This document shows positions 24,964 to 33,156 of a DNA stretch of 64,000 bases, piece by piece (positions within the stretch are counted from its first letter, which is position 1; each line of letters opens with the position of its first letter). Source of the stretch: Nocardia kruczakiae NBRC 101016. GTDB lineage: Bacteria > Actinomycetota > Actinomycetes > Mycobacteriales > Mycobacteriaceae. The notes beneath the pieces are model-generated. The model searched no databases, had not been told where the DNA came from, and worked only from the letters and a program-made list of their open reading frames with translations. The position numbers and the translations under genes were made by a program. The stretch covers positions 1-64,000 of the forward strand of contig NZ_BDBL01000033.1 of the NCBI RefSeq assembly GCF_001612965.1, read 5' to 3'.

Positions 24964-25922
24964 GTGTGGAACTGGTGGAAGTGGTTCGCTCCGGCTTCCG
25001 CGAATGCGTGCACCGCGGGTCGGTGGTGATCGTCGAACCCGACGGGGAGCCCTCGCTCGCCCTGGGTGAGGTGCATCTGCCGATCTTCCCGCGGTCGACC
25101 AACAAACCCATGCAGGCGATCACCTTGCTGCGCAACGGTTTCGAGCCGGTGGACGAGGCCGAACTGGCCATCGCCACCGCCTCGCATTTCGGCGAACCCG
25201 ACCACCTGGCGCTGGTTCGGCGGTTGCTGGAACGCTTCGGCTTCGACGAGAACAACCTGGAGTGCCCGCCGGATCTGCCGATGGGCGAACAGGCCCGTGC
25301 GGAGGCGCTGGCCGGGCGTGATCGTCGCTCGGCCCCCCGCAAGATCTACATGAACTGCTCGGGCAAACATGCCGCGATGCTGGCGACCTGTGTGATCAAC
25401 GGCTGGCCGGCGACCGGATATCTCGACCCCGCTCATCCGCTGCAGCAGGCGGTCACGGCGACGATCGCCGATATCACCGGCGAACCCGAGACCGACCTCG
25501 GCATCGACGGCTGCGGCTTGCCGATCGTCCCGGTCTCGCTGATCAACCTCGCCCGCGCCTACGCCCGTCTCGCCACCGCGGCCCCCGGATCGCCGGAACG
25601 CCGGGTCGCGGACGCGATTCGCCGCCACCCCCGAGTGATTTCGGGCACGGACGCCCCCGATCTCGAGACCATGCGCGCGACCCCGGGACTGGTCTGCAAG
25701 ATCGGGGCGGACGGTGTGCACGCGGGGGCCCTGCCGGACGGCCGCGCCTTCGCCTACAAGATCGATGACGGCCACGACCGCGCCCGGATGCCACTGACGC
25801 AGGCGATTCTCCAGCGTATGGGGGTCGAGTGGACCGAGGCCCACACCGCGCTCGCCGGGCCGCCGGTCCTGGGCGGCGGGGCGCGGGTCGGCATCATCCG
25901 GGCAATCCCGGGTGCGGTGTAG
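24960..25922 (+). CDS. Asparaginase of the AsnA_II / Rhizobium etli type
   Basis: Hydrolyses L-asparagine to aspartate and ammonia. The 320-residue product belongs to the thermolabile, Rhizobium-type asparaginase family, unrelated to the E. coli enzymes: HRGSVVIVEPDG, IFPRSTNKPMQAI, MNCSGKHAAML, GIDGCGLPI and a final GARVGIIRAI loop are its recognisable stretches. No signal peptide is seen, so it should be cytoplasmic. It is the third gene of a tightly coupled ygfZ-MOSC-asparaginase unit. Confidence 0.85.
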   Translation: MSVELVEVVRSGFRECVHRGSVVIVEPDGEPSLALGEVHLPIFPRSTNKPMQAITLLRNGFEPVDEAELAIATASHFGEPDHLALVRRLLERFGFDENNLECPPDLPMGEQARAEALAGRDRRSAPRKIYMNCSGKHAAMLATCVINGWPATGYLDPAHPLQQAVTATIADITGEPETDLGIDGCGLPIVPVSLINLARAYARLATAAPGSPERRVADAIRRHPRVISGTDAPDLETMRATPGLVCKIGADGVHAGALPDGRAFAYKIDDGHDRARMPLTQAILQRMGVEWTEAHTALAGPPVLGGGARVGIIRAIPGAV

Positions 25923-26107
25923 AAGCTCACCGTTTCGCCGAAGCCCCGCTGGACCGCCCCGCCGACGGTGGATGTTCCGCAGTCTTCACCCACTCCTGGA
26001 AGCGCGACCGCCTGACACACGCTAAAGTGTCTGTCAGGAAGATTATTAATTCGAACGGGGCCGCCAACCACCCCAGGCCGCCCCGCAGTGACGCGAGGGG
26101 GTCAGCC

Positions 26108-26314
26108 ATGGGCCGTGGCCGGGCTAAGGCAAAGCAGACCAAGGTTGCACGCGAGCTGAAGTACAGCTCGCCGTCGACCGACTTCGCGAGCCTTCAGCGC
26201 GAGCTGTCGGGGCACACCCCCCGGCGGAGCGGTGTGCTGTCCGAAGAACACGATTCGGACGAATCGCTCAAGCGCTGGGAGGAAGATGAGGACTACGACG
26301 ACTGGCGCCGCTGA
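26108..26314 (+). CDS. Small basic-acidic DUF3073 protein
   Basis: A 68-residue protein with a basic start (MGRGRAKAKQTKVARELKY) and a very acidic end (RWEEDEDYDDWRR), the DUF3073 pattern conserved across actinobacteria (Rv0810c). The function is unknown; the charge pattern suggests RNA, DNA or ribosome contact, which is inference. GAGGGGG lies 7 nt before the ATG. A terminator follows 18 nt after the stop, so it is a single-gene unit. Confidence 0.9.
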   Translation: MGRGRAKAKQTKVARELKYSSPSTDFASLQRELSGHTPRRSGVLSEEHDSDESLKRWEEDEDYDDWRR

Positions 26315-26332
26315 CTCGGATCGACGCGTTGC

Positions 26333-26359
26333 AGGGGGAGGCCTGAGGGGCCTCCCCCT
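26333..26359 (+). terminator. Terminator hairpin of the DUF3073 gene
   Basis: A 10-bp perfect stem (AGGGGGAGGC / GCCTCCCCCT) with a 7-nt loop. Only a short T pair follows. Confidence 0.7.
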
Positions 26360-26441
26360 TCGCACGTCGCGCAGCGTTTTCGGCCGATAGGGTCGACCGA
26401 TCCCACCTCGATGAGGGCTCGTAGTACGGGTTGCCGCCGCG

Positions 26442-26456
26442 GGTATCAGTGATACC
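26442..26456. promoter_or_regulatory. 15-bp palindrome of unknown role
   Basis: GGTATCAGTGATACC is perfectly symmetric around a central G. It resembles a regulator half-site pair, yet lies between two convergent genes and far from any start codon that it might control. Confidence 0.35.
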
Positions 26457-26558
26457 GAGGGCGGCACTACCCGCCGTTGAACGTGCCTCGGCACACTGCC
26501 GCCCGGCCGCGCTTCCGCCGGTCGCCTTCGGATGCCGCAGCGGCTCAGCCGAACGACA

Positions 26559-26601
26559 ATCGCCTCCTCGAACCGGGCCGTACCCGGGTCGAGGAGGCGA
26601 T
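26559..26601 (-). terminator. Terminator hairpin of purM
   Basis: A 13-bp perfect outer stem (ATCGCCTCCTCGA / TCGAGGAGGCGAT) with an inner CCGGG/CCCGG stem, 12 nt past the purM stop, followed on the minus strand by TGTCGTTC. Confidence 0.78.
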
Positions 26602-26612
26602 CGAGTTTCCGC

Positions 26613-27731
26613 TCAGAATCGGGGATGTTCGCCCAGCAGCGCCACGCGCGCGGCGTCGGCGTCCTTGGCCTTCTTGACCGATCCCAGGGTCCAGCATTCG
26701 ATATGCCGCGCGGTCAGCACCGCGAGCGCACGATCGGCATCCTCGGGGGCGACGACGGCGACCATACCGACGCCCATGTTGAAGGTCTTCTCCATCTCCG
26801 CCCGCTCGACCCGGCCGCGCTGCGCGATCAGCTTGAAGATCGGCGCGGGATTCCAGGTGCCGCGGTCGATTTCGGCGACCAGCCCGGCCGGCAGCACGCG
26901 AGCCAGATTGTTCGCCAGACCGCCGCCGGTGACGTGGGCGAAGGTGCGCACATCGGTCTCGGCGATCAGCGCCAGACAATCCTTGGCATAGATCTTGGTA
27001 GGTTCCAGCAACTCTTCGCCCAGGGTGCGGCCGAATTCCTCGACGTGCCCGGTGAGGGCCATCCGATCGATGTCGAGCAGCACCCGGCGCGCCAGGCTGT
27101 AGCCGTTGGAATGCAGGCCCGAGGAGCCCATCGCGATGACGACGTCGCCGGGGCGGACCCGGTCCGGTCCCAGCACCTCGTCCGCCTCCACGACGCCGAC
27201 GCCGGTCGCGGAGATGTCGTAGTCGTCGGCGCCCATCAGGCCCGGATGCTCGGCGGTCTCGCCGCCCAGCAACGCACATCCGGCCTGGATGCAGCCCTCG
27301 GCGATACCGGACACGATCTGCGCGACCCGTTCCGGCACCACCTTGCCGACGGCGATGTAGTCCTGCAGGAACAGCGGTTCCGCGCCGCAGACGACCAGAT
27401 CGTCGACGACCATGGCGACCAGATCCAGGCCGACCGTGTCGTGCTTGTCCAGCGCCTGCGCGACCGCGATCTTGGTACCCACACCGTCGGTGGAGGCGGC
27501 CAGCAGCGGTTCCCGGTAGCCACCCTTGAGCGCGAACAATCCGGCGAAACCGCCCAGACCGCCCTGCACCTCGGGCCGGCTGGCCTTCTTGGCCAGCGGC
27601 GCGAACAACTCGACTGCGCGGTCGCCGGCCTCGATGTCGACACCGGCGGCGGCATACGACGCGCCTCCGGATTGGGCCTCGTCGGCACTGGTGTCGTTCA
27701 CACCGGCACCACTCGGGGTCTGCTCAGTCAT
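26613..27731 (-). CDS. purM: Phosphoribosylformylglycinamidine cyclo-ligase (AIR synthetase)
   Basis: Fifth step of de novo purine synthesis: ATP-dependent closure of FGAM to aminoimidazole ribonucleotide in the cytoplasm. The 372-residue protein has the PurM signatures SYAAAGVDIEAGD, FAGLFALKGGYREPLLAASTDGVGTK, DLVAMVVDDLVVCGAEPLFLQDY and FAHVTGGGLANNLARVLP. The ATG at 27731 is preferred; a TTG six codons upstream is the alternative. In M. tuberculosis purM directly follows purF; here a divergent hydrolase-TetR pair separates them, so purM needs its own promoter. Confidence 0.96.
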   Translation of the reverse strand: MTEQTPSGAGVNDTSADEAQSGGASYAAAGVDIEAGDRAVELFAPLAKKASRPEVQGGLGGFAGLFALKGGYREPLLAASTDGVGTKIAVAQALDKHDTVGLDLVAMVVDDLVVCGAEPLFLQDYIAVGKVVPERVAQIVSGIAEGCIQAGCALLGGETAEHPGLMGADDYDISATGVGVVEADEVLGPDRVRPGDVVIAMGSSGLHSNGYSLARRVLLDIDRMALTGHVEEFGRTLGEELLEPTKIYAKDCLALIAETDVRTFAHVTGGGLANNLARVLPAGLVAEIDRGTWNPAPIFKLIAQRGRVERAEMEKTFNMGVGMVAVVAPEDADRALAVLTARHIECWTLGSVKKAKDADAARVALLGEHPRF

Positions 27732-27855
27732 TGTTCGGGAAAGCTCCAAACCGAATCGGCGGACAGATGCCTGATCACGCTACCGGAGCCGGATAACGAG
27801 ACTGCACCGGTATTGGGCTGCACGTACAGATTCGAGGCTACCGTCACATCCGCCA

Positions 27856-27884
27856 TTGACATACATACGGTATGTAGGTAACTC
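27856..27884 (+). promoter_or_regulatory. Promoter with TetR-type operator in the spacer
   Basis: TTGACA (27856-27861), a 17-bp spacer and TAACTC (27879-27884). The spacer is nearly filled by the perfect 15-bp palindrome TACATACGGTATGTA (27862-27876). A repressor bound there would shut the promoter, and the TetR gene two ORFs downstream is the natural candidate, giving autoregulation. Confidence 0.75.
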
Positions 27885-27917
27885 TGGAACACATCATCCC
27901 CCTCCGGAAGGCATGTC

Positions 27918-28784
27918 ATGGGAATCAGCACCAGCCTCGGCCCGATTCGACACGTCGCGGTGCCGGGCGGCCGCATCCGCTATCACGACACCGGTTCCGG
28001 GTCGCCGGTGGTCTTCGTGCACGGCCTGCTCGTCAACGCCGATCTGTGGCGCAAGGTGGTGCCGGACGTCGCCGCCGCCGGGCATCGCTGCCTCACCCCC
28101 GACTGGCCGTTCGGCTCGCATTCGGAGCCGATGCCCGCCGCCGACCTCTCCCCGACGGGCGCGGCCGACCTGATCGCGGCGTTCCTGCGGGAACTCGATC
28201 TCACCGACGTCACCCTGGTGGCCAACGACACCGGCGGGGCGATCACGCAGATCATGCTGTCGCGCGACCGCAGCCGGGTCGGGCGCGTGGTGTTCACCAA
28301 CTGCGACGCCTACGAGAAGTTCTTCCCGCAGCCGTTCACTCCACTGCCGCGACTCTCGCGCGTACCCGGCCTGCTCACCGCGGTTCTGCAGAGCCTGCGC
28401 TTCCGGCCGGCGCAGCGCTTGCCCATCGCCTACGGGCTGGTCACCAAACAGCCACTGCCGCACGAGATCGCGGATTCGTATCTGCTGCCGAGCCGCAACT
28501 CCGCGGCGATCCGCGCCGACCTGCGCCGGTTCCTGCGCGATATCCACAAGCGTCACACCCTCGCGGCCGCACGCAGTTTCGGCGAGTGGGATCTGCCGGT
28601 GCTGCTGGCCTGGGCGCCCGAGGACAAGGTGTTCCGGCTCGAGTTCGCGCAGCGGCTGGCACACGATCTGCCCGACGCCACCCTGCGCACGATCGACGAT
28701 TCGCTCACCTTCATCGCCGAGGACCAGCCCGAGTTGCTCAGCCAGTTGATCGTGGAGTTCACTCGGCTGCATGCCACGCCGTAG
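27918..28784 (+). CDS. Alpha/beta-hydrolase of haloalkane-dehalogenase-like type, catalytic His replaced
   Basis: A 288-residue single-domain alpha/beta-hydrolase. Oxyanion-hole motif VFVHGLL (33-39); nucleophile elbow VANDTGGA with Asp104 in place of Ser, as in haloalkane dehalogenases; acid Asp236 in WAPEDKVF. Where these enzymes have the general-base His before the last helix, this one reads DDSLTFIAEDQP with Thr264. It is therefore either a hydrolase with another base or a non-catalytic relative. GGAAGG precedes the ATG. It overlaps the TetR gene by 14 nt and is controlled by the operator-bearing promoter upstream. Confidence 0.8.
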   Translation: MGISTSLGPIRHVAVPGGRIRYHDTGSGSPVVFVHGLLVNADLWRKVVPDVAAAGHRCLTPDWPFGSHSEPMPAADLSPTGAADLIAAFLRELDLTDVTLVANDTGGAITQIMLSRDRSRVGRVVFTNCDAYEKFFPQPFTPLPRLSRVPGLLTAVLQSLRFRPAQRLPIAYGLVTKQPLPHEIADSYLLPSRNSAAIRADLRRFLRDIHKRHTLAAARSFGEWDLPVLLAWAPEDKVFRLEFAQRLAHDLPDATLRTIDDSLTFIAEDQPELLSQLIVEFTRLHATP

Positions 28785-29394
28785 CCAGGAGGACAGATCA
28801 CGCGCGACGCGGGCGAGTCTCGAGGCGGTCGGGCGGCGACTGTTCGCCGAACGCGGATATTCCGCGGTGTCGGCGGAAGAGATCGTCGCCGCGGCCGGTG
28901 TCACCCGCGGCGCGCTGCATCATCACTACGGCGACAAACGTGGCCTGTTCATCGCGGTACTGGAACAGCTCGAGGCGGACAACACCGAGGAGATCCGGCA
29001 GGCGATCGACGCCCTGCCCGACCCGACCGATCTGCTGGCCGCGATGGCGACCGGCCTGCACACCTTCCTCGTATTCAGCCGCCGCCCGGAAACGGTCCGC
29101 ATCGCCATGTCGGACGGTCCGGCGGTCCTCGGCTGGCAGGGGTGGCGGGAGATGGAAGCGCGCCACGGCCTCGGCCTGATCATGAATCAGCTGGAACTGG
29201 CCGTGGAGTCCGGACTCGCACCCGCGGTCCCGATCCGCACCCTGGCGCAATTGATTCTGGCCGCGGTCACCGAGGCGGGCATGATCGTCGCGCACGCCGA
29301 CGATCCGGATGCGGCCGGCGCCGAGGCCGAGCAGTGCATTCTGATGATGGTCGGCGGACTGCTCACACCGCCGAGCACGTCACCGAGCCCCTAG
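28771..29394 (+). CDS. TetR family repressor, probable autoregulator of the hydrolase pair
   Basis: A 207-residue regulator with an N-terminal helix-turn-helix: ATRASLEAVGRRLFAERGYSAVS followed by EEIVAAAGVTRGALHHHYGDKRGLF (about residues 10-57), then a helical ligand-binding domain. It overlaps the hydrolase end by 14 nt and is surely cotranscribed. The palindrome in the shared promoter is the likely binding site; the inducer may be a substrate of the hydrolase. Confidence 0.88.
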   Translation: MPRRSQEDRSRATRASLEAVGRRLFAERGYSAVSAEEIVAAAGVTRGALHHHYGDKRGLFIAVLEQLEADNTEEIRQAIDALPDPTDLLAAMATGLHTFLVFSRRPETVRIAMSDGPAVLGWQGWREMEARHGLGLIMNQLELAVESGLAPAVPIRTLAQLILAAVTEAGMIVAHADDPDAAGAEAEQCILMMVGGLLTPPSTSPSP

Positions 29395-29485
29395 ACCAAC
29401 CGGCTCGACGGCGAATGTTCTTGCGCCACAGGCCGATTTCGGCGGGCCACCACGACGACCGGCCCGGCCACGTCACCCGTGCCGC

Positions 29486-31090
29486 TCAGGGGCGGCTCAG
29501 CGCGCTCGCGTTGGCGTTCTCGCCCAGCAGTTCCGATTCCGGCTTACCGGAGAGAATCCCCTCGAGCACGTTCTTACCCACGGCGGCCTCGTCGGGCAGC
29601 GGGATCGGGTATTTGCCGTCGAAGCAGGCGCAGCACAACCGGGTGCGCGGCTGCTCGGTGGCGGCGATCATGCCCTCGAGCGAGATATAGCCCAGGCTGT
29701 CGGCGCCGATGGAACGGCGCACGCTCTCGACCATCGCCGCTTCCGAATCCTGCGAGCCCCCTGCCAGTTCCGGTCCGGCGCCGTTGGCGATCAACTCGGC
29801 CGGCGAGGCGAAGTCGATGCCGTAGAAGCACGGCCACTTGACCGGCGGTGAGGCGATGCGCACGTGGATCTCCAGCGCCCCGGCCTCGCGCAGCATCCGG
29901 ATCAGGGCGCGCTGGGTGTTGCCGCGGACGATCGAATCGTCGACCACGATCAACCGCTTTCCGCGAATCACCTCGCGCAACGGGTTGAGCTTGAGCCGGA
30001 TACCGAGCTGGCGGATGGTCTGGCTGGGCTGGATGAAGGTACGGCCCACATAGGCGTTCTTCATCAGTCCCTGGCCGTAGGGCACCCCGGAGCCCTGGGC
30101 GTAGCCCACCGCGGCGGGCGTACCGGATTCCGGGACCGGGATCACCAGATCTGCGTCGACGGGATGTTCGGCGGCCAGCCGGCGGCCGATGTCGACCCGG
30201 GTGGCGTGCACCGAGCGACCCGCGATCGTCGAGTCCGGCCGGGCCAGGTAGACGTATTCGAAGACACAGCCCTTCGGTTCGGGATTGGCGAACCGCAGCG
30301 AACGCACCCCGTCCGCGTCGATCGCCAGCAGTTCGCCCGGCTCGATCTCGCGGACGAACGAAGCGCCCACGATGTCGAGCGCGGCGGTCTCGCTGGCAAC
30401 CACCCAGCCGCGGTCGAGGCGGCCCAGGCACAGCGGCCGCACACCCTGCGGATCCCGCGCCGCGTAGAGAGTGTGCTCGTCCATGAAGGTCAGGCAGAAG
30501 GCGCCGCGCAGCGTGGGCAGCAACTCCATGGCGGCCTGCTCGATGCTCTTGTCGGCCGCGGCATGGGCCAGCAGCGCGGTCATCACATCCGAATCCGAGG
30601 TGGCGGTGATCGCGCTGCCCGGCAGGCGGCCGTTGATCAGACCCAATTCCCGGGCCCGGGTCGCCAATTCGGCGGTGTTGACCAGATTTCCGTTGTGTCC
30701 CAACGCGAGTCCGGTGCCGACCGCGGTGGTCCGGAAGATCGGCTGCGCGTTCTCCCAGATGGTGGAACCGGTGGTCGAGTAACGGCAGTGCCCGATGGCG
30801 ATATGCCCGGGCATCGCCGCCAGCGTCTGCTCGTCGAAGACTTGCGAAACCAGTCCCAGGTCTTTGAACACCAGTACCTGCGCACCGTCGGCGACCGCGA
30901 TACCGGCGGCCTCCTGTCCGCGATGCTGCAAGGCGTAGAGGCCGTAGTACGTGAGCTTGGCCACATCTTCGCCCGGAGCCCAGACGCCGAAGACGCCACA
31001 CTCCTCGCGGGGCTCGTTCTCGGGCTCGTCGACTGCGGAGGTGTTTCGGCCTGCGGCGGTCTTCGGGATAGACAGATCGGCGTGGGTCAC
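29486..31090 (-). CDS. purF: Amidophosphoribosyltransferase
   Basis: First committed step of purine synthesis: PRPP plus glutamine to phosphoribosylamine. With the GTG at 31090 (GGGAGC upstream) it has 534 residues. A 30-residue propeptide ends EPREE and is followed by the catalytic N-terminal nucleophile Cys31 (CGVFGVW). The glutaminase domain contains LQHRGQEAAGIA, the PRPP loop is VVDDSIVRGNT, and clustered Cys near the end (LCCACFDGKYPIPLP) fits the Fe-S form of the enzyme. It lies two genes from purM, with a divergent pair between. Confidence 0.96.
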   Translation of the reverse strand: MTHADLSIPKTAAGRNTSAVDEPENEPREECGVFGVWAPGEDVAKLTYYGLYALQHRGQEAAGIAVADGAQVLVFKDLGLVSQVFDEQTLAAMPGHIAIGHCRYSTTGSTIWENAQPIFRTTAVGTGLALGHNGNLVNTAELATRARELGLINGRLPGSAITATSDSDVMTALLAHAAADKSIEQAAMELLPTLRGAFCLTFMDEHTLYAARDPQGVRPLCLGRLDRGWVVASETAALDIVGASFVREIEPGELLAIDADGVRSLRFANPEPKGCVFEYVYLARPDSTIAGRSVHATRVDIGRRLAAEHPVDADLVIPVPESGTPAAVGYAQGSGVPYGQGLMKNAYVGRTFIQPSQTIRQLGIRLKLNPLREVIRGKRLIVVDDSIVRGNTQRALIRMLREAGALEIHVRIASPPVKWPCFYGIDFASPAELIANGAGPELAGGSQDSEAAMVESVRRSIGADSLGYISLEGMIAATEQPRTRLCCACFDGKYPIPLPDEAAVGKNVLEGILSGKPESELLGENANASALSRP

Positions 31091-31127
31091 CGTTTGCTCC
31101 CTGTTAGTCGGGCGGGGGGCACCAATC

Positions 31128-31133
31128 ATTCTA
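31128..31133 (-). promoter_or_regulatory. Putative -10 of purF
   Basis: TAGAAT on the minus strand, 37 nt before the purF GTG. No clear -35 and no recognisable purine riboswitch or PurR-type box in the remaining leader. Confidence 0.35.
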
Positions 31134-31202
31134 CGGGTCATCCGCGCGAAACCCACGTCCGGATCCGCCGGGTGGCGAGCTGTTTGCTGCTACGGTTCGA
31201 CC

Positions 31203-32543
31203 GTGGCGAGCACCGACACCGCACTACAAAGTCGAAATCTGCGGCGGTTGATTCCGTTTCGATGGATGTTCCCTGTGGCGGTCCTCTCAGTGGTAACGGC
31301 GTTACTGGGCCTGCTGTATCTCGACTACGTCGTCGATCCGCAGCGGAATCTGCACGACTTCCCGATCGCCCTGGTCAACCAGGATGTGGGCGAGACGCTC
31401 GGCGCACCCGGCCAGGAAAAACACGTGAACTTCGGCGACCAGGTCGCCGACGGGCTGCGTACCGCCGTGCCCGCCGATCAGATCGATCTGCGCGTACTCG
31501 GGCTGCCGGAGGCCCAGCAGCAGATGCAGAACGGCCAGGTCTACGGCGCGGTCGTCATTCCGAGCGATTTCAGCAAGCGGCTGGGGATCCTCGGTGTGGG
31601 CAGTGTCATACCCGGCGATATCGAGCGTCCGATCATCACCCTGATGACCAATCCGCGTTCGGGCACCTACGCCACCCAGATCGTGGTGCGTTTCGGTAAT
31701 CAGGCGCTGCCGCAGATCAACGACAAGGTGGGGCAGCAACTCGTCGAGCAGGTGCGGGCTCAGCTCACGCCGGCGCCGGGCGGCCCGCCCGCCCCCCAAC
31801 TGTCCGGCGCGACCCGCCTCACCCTGGCACAGCCACTGGAGATCCTGGTACAGGAGTTCCATCCCCTCCCGGGCGGATCCGGCCAGGGGCTGACCGCCTT
31901 CTTCTACGCCCTGCTACTGCTGATGGCCGGCATGCTCGGCGCGATGATCGTGCACACGATGATCGACTCGGCCCTCGGGTTCGTGCCGACCGAATACGGT
32001 CCGTGGTACGTGCACTATCCCGCCACACCGGTCTCCAGACTCCGCACCCTGTTGATCAAGTGGGCGGTCATGGCGGTCGCCGCGGTGGTGGTCTCCGCGA
32101 TTCTGCTCGGTATCGGCGCGGCACTGGGGATGCCCTTGGACAATCCGCTGGGCCTGTATCTCTACGGGGTGCTCGCGATCATCGCGGTCGGATTCACCGG
32201 TATCTCCATCCTGGCCGCGATCGGCTCGGCCGGTCTGCTGGTGAACATGATCCTGTTCATCGTGCTGGGACTGCCGTCGTCGGGTGGCACGGTGCCGATC
32301 GAGGCGACGCCGAAATACCTGGGCTGGCTGGCCACCTTCGAACCCATGCATCAGGTGTTCCTGGCGGTGCGTTCGCTGCTGTATTTCGACGGCAACGGCG
32401 CGGCCGGTTTCACCCGCGGATTCTGGATGACCGTGCTCGGCCTCGGAATCGGGGTGGCGCTCGGGTTGATCGTGACGCGCTTCTACGATCGAAAAGGGTT
32501 GGAGCGCAAGCCGATCAACCGCACCGAGCCCGCCCCGGCCTAG
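31203..32543 (+). CDS. DUF3533 membrane protein (YhgE/Pip or SNG1-like)
   Basis: A 446-residue protein with one N-terminal helix (FPVAVLSVVTALLGLLYLDYVV), an extracytoplasmic domain of about 220 residues (FPIALVNQDVG... is a hallmark of YhgE/Pip-like proteins), then five helices (about 230-430) like an ABC-2 permease. No ATPase gene adjoins it. Family members have been linked to phage adsorption and secretion, and none has a clear mechanism. TACGGT lies 6 nt before the GTG, suggesting a leaderless start; ATG at 31263 would begin within the first helix and is less likely. It is divergent from purF. Confidence 0.75.
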   Translation: MASTDTALQSRNLRRLIPFRWMFPVAVLSVVTALLGLLYLDYVVDPQRNLHDFPIALVNQDVGETLGAPGQEKHVNFGDQVADGLRTAVPADQIDLRVLGLPEAQQQMQNGQVYGAVVIPSDFSKRLGILGVGSVIPGDIERPIITLMTNPRSGTYATQIVVRFGNQALPQINDKVGQQLVEQVRAQLTPAPGGPPAPQLSGATRLTLAQPLEILVQEFHPLPGGSGQGLTAFFYALLLLMAGMLGAMIVHTMIDSALGFVPTEYGPWYVHYPATPVSRLRTLLIKWAVMAVAAVVVSAILLGIGAALGMPLDNPLGLYLYGVLAIIAVGFTGISILAAIGSAGLLVNMILFIVLGLPSSGGTVPIEATPKYLGWLATFEPMHQVFLAVRSLLYFDGNGAAGFTRGFWMTVLGLGIGVALGLIVTRFYDRKGLERKPINRTEPAPA

Positions 32544-32565
32544 TTCGCCGAGCCTGCCCCGGGAT

Positions 32566-32952
32566 TCACAGCGCCACCAGCGGCAGCCAGCGGGCCAACT
32601 CCCCAGCCCGGATTCCGGAGGCGCTCAGCGCGCCCGTCTCGACCGCGGTCTCGAAATCGAGCAGTCCCGTCGCGAGCAACAGCCACGTCCGCGCGTCGGT
32701 CTCCACGACATTCGGCGGCGTCCCGCGGGTGTGCCGCGGACCCTCGATGCACTGCACCGCCACGAAGGGCGGTACCCGCACCTCCACCGAGGCGCCGGGC
32801 GCCGCCGCGGCCAGACTCCGCGCGGTTCCGCGCACGGCTGCCGCCAGCTCGGACCGCCCCGGCTGTGCCGCCGACTCGTCGCGCAGCCACGCACCGACCG
32901 CTGCCACCGAATCACGCACCTGAGCAGGGTCCACAGCCGAATGTCGCGCCAT
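32566..32952 (-). CDS. Sterol carrier family protein (SCP-like, Rv0807 type)
   Basis: A 128-residue cytoplasmic protein ending in a small domain of the bacterial SCP-like type: VEVRVPPFVAVQCIEGPRHTRGTPPNVVETD, then a hydrophobic pocket and SGIRAGELARWLPL. It matches the length and motif order of M. tuberculosis Rv0807, also beside purF. The lipid ligand, if any, is unknown. ATG at 32952 is preferred; ATG at 32982 is an in-frame alternative. Confidence 0.72.
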   Translation of the reverse strand: MARHSAVDPAQVRDSVAAVGAWLRDESAAQPGRSELAAAVRGTARSLAAAAPGASVEVRVPPFVAVQCIEGPRHTRGTPPNVVETDARTWLLLATGLLDFETAVETGALSASGIRAGELARWLPLVAL

Positions 32953-33156
32953 TCCACCGAGGGTAGCGAGCCGCTCGGACATGTCGCGCGGGTGGGCCGG
33001 GGCATCGGCCGCATGTCCGACGCGATCTGTCCACAACTGTCAACAGGGCGGCTCATGGACACGGTCGGGCCGACGACGTCTGCCGGTGCGGGCGGACGTG
33101 CGGAGTCGGGAGCCCGCGCACCGGGCGGTGGATGCGACGCCCGCCGAACTGGTTCG

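Larger units (their letters stand above)
26315..26612. other. 298-nt region between convergent DUF3073 and purM
   Basis: Holds a terminator for each flanking gene and, between them, about 200 nt with no credible gene. A 15-bp perfect palindrome at 26442-26456 is the only other structure I see. Confidence 0.5.

Noticed and set aside
33030..33052. TGTCCACAAC-like sequence resembling a DnaA box
   Set aside because: The orientation and bases do not match TTGTCCACA well, and there is only one copy; no other origin features are nearby.
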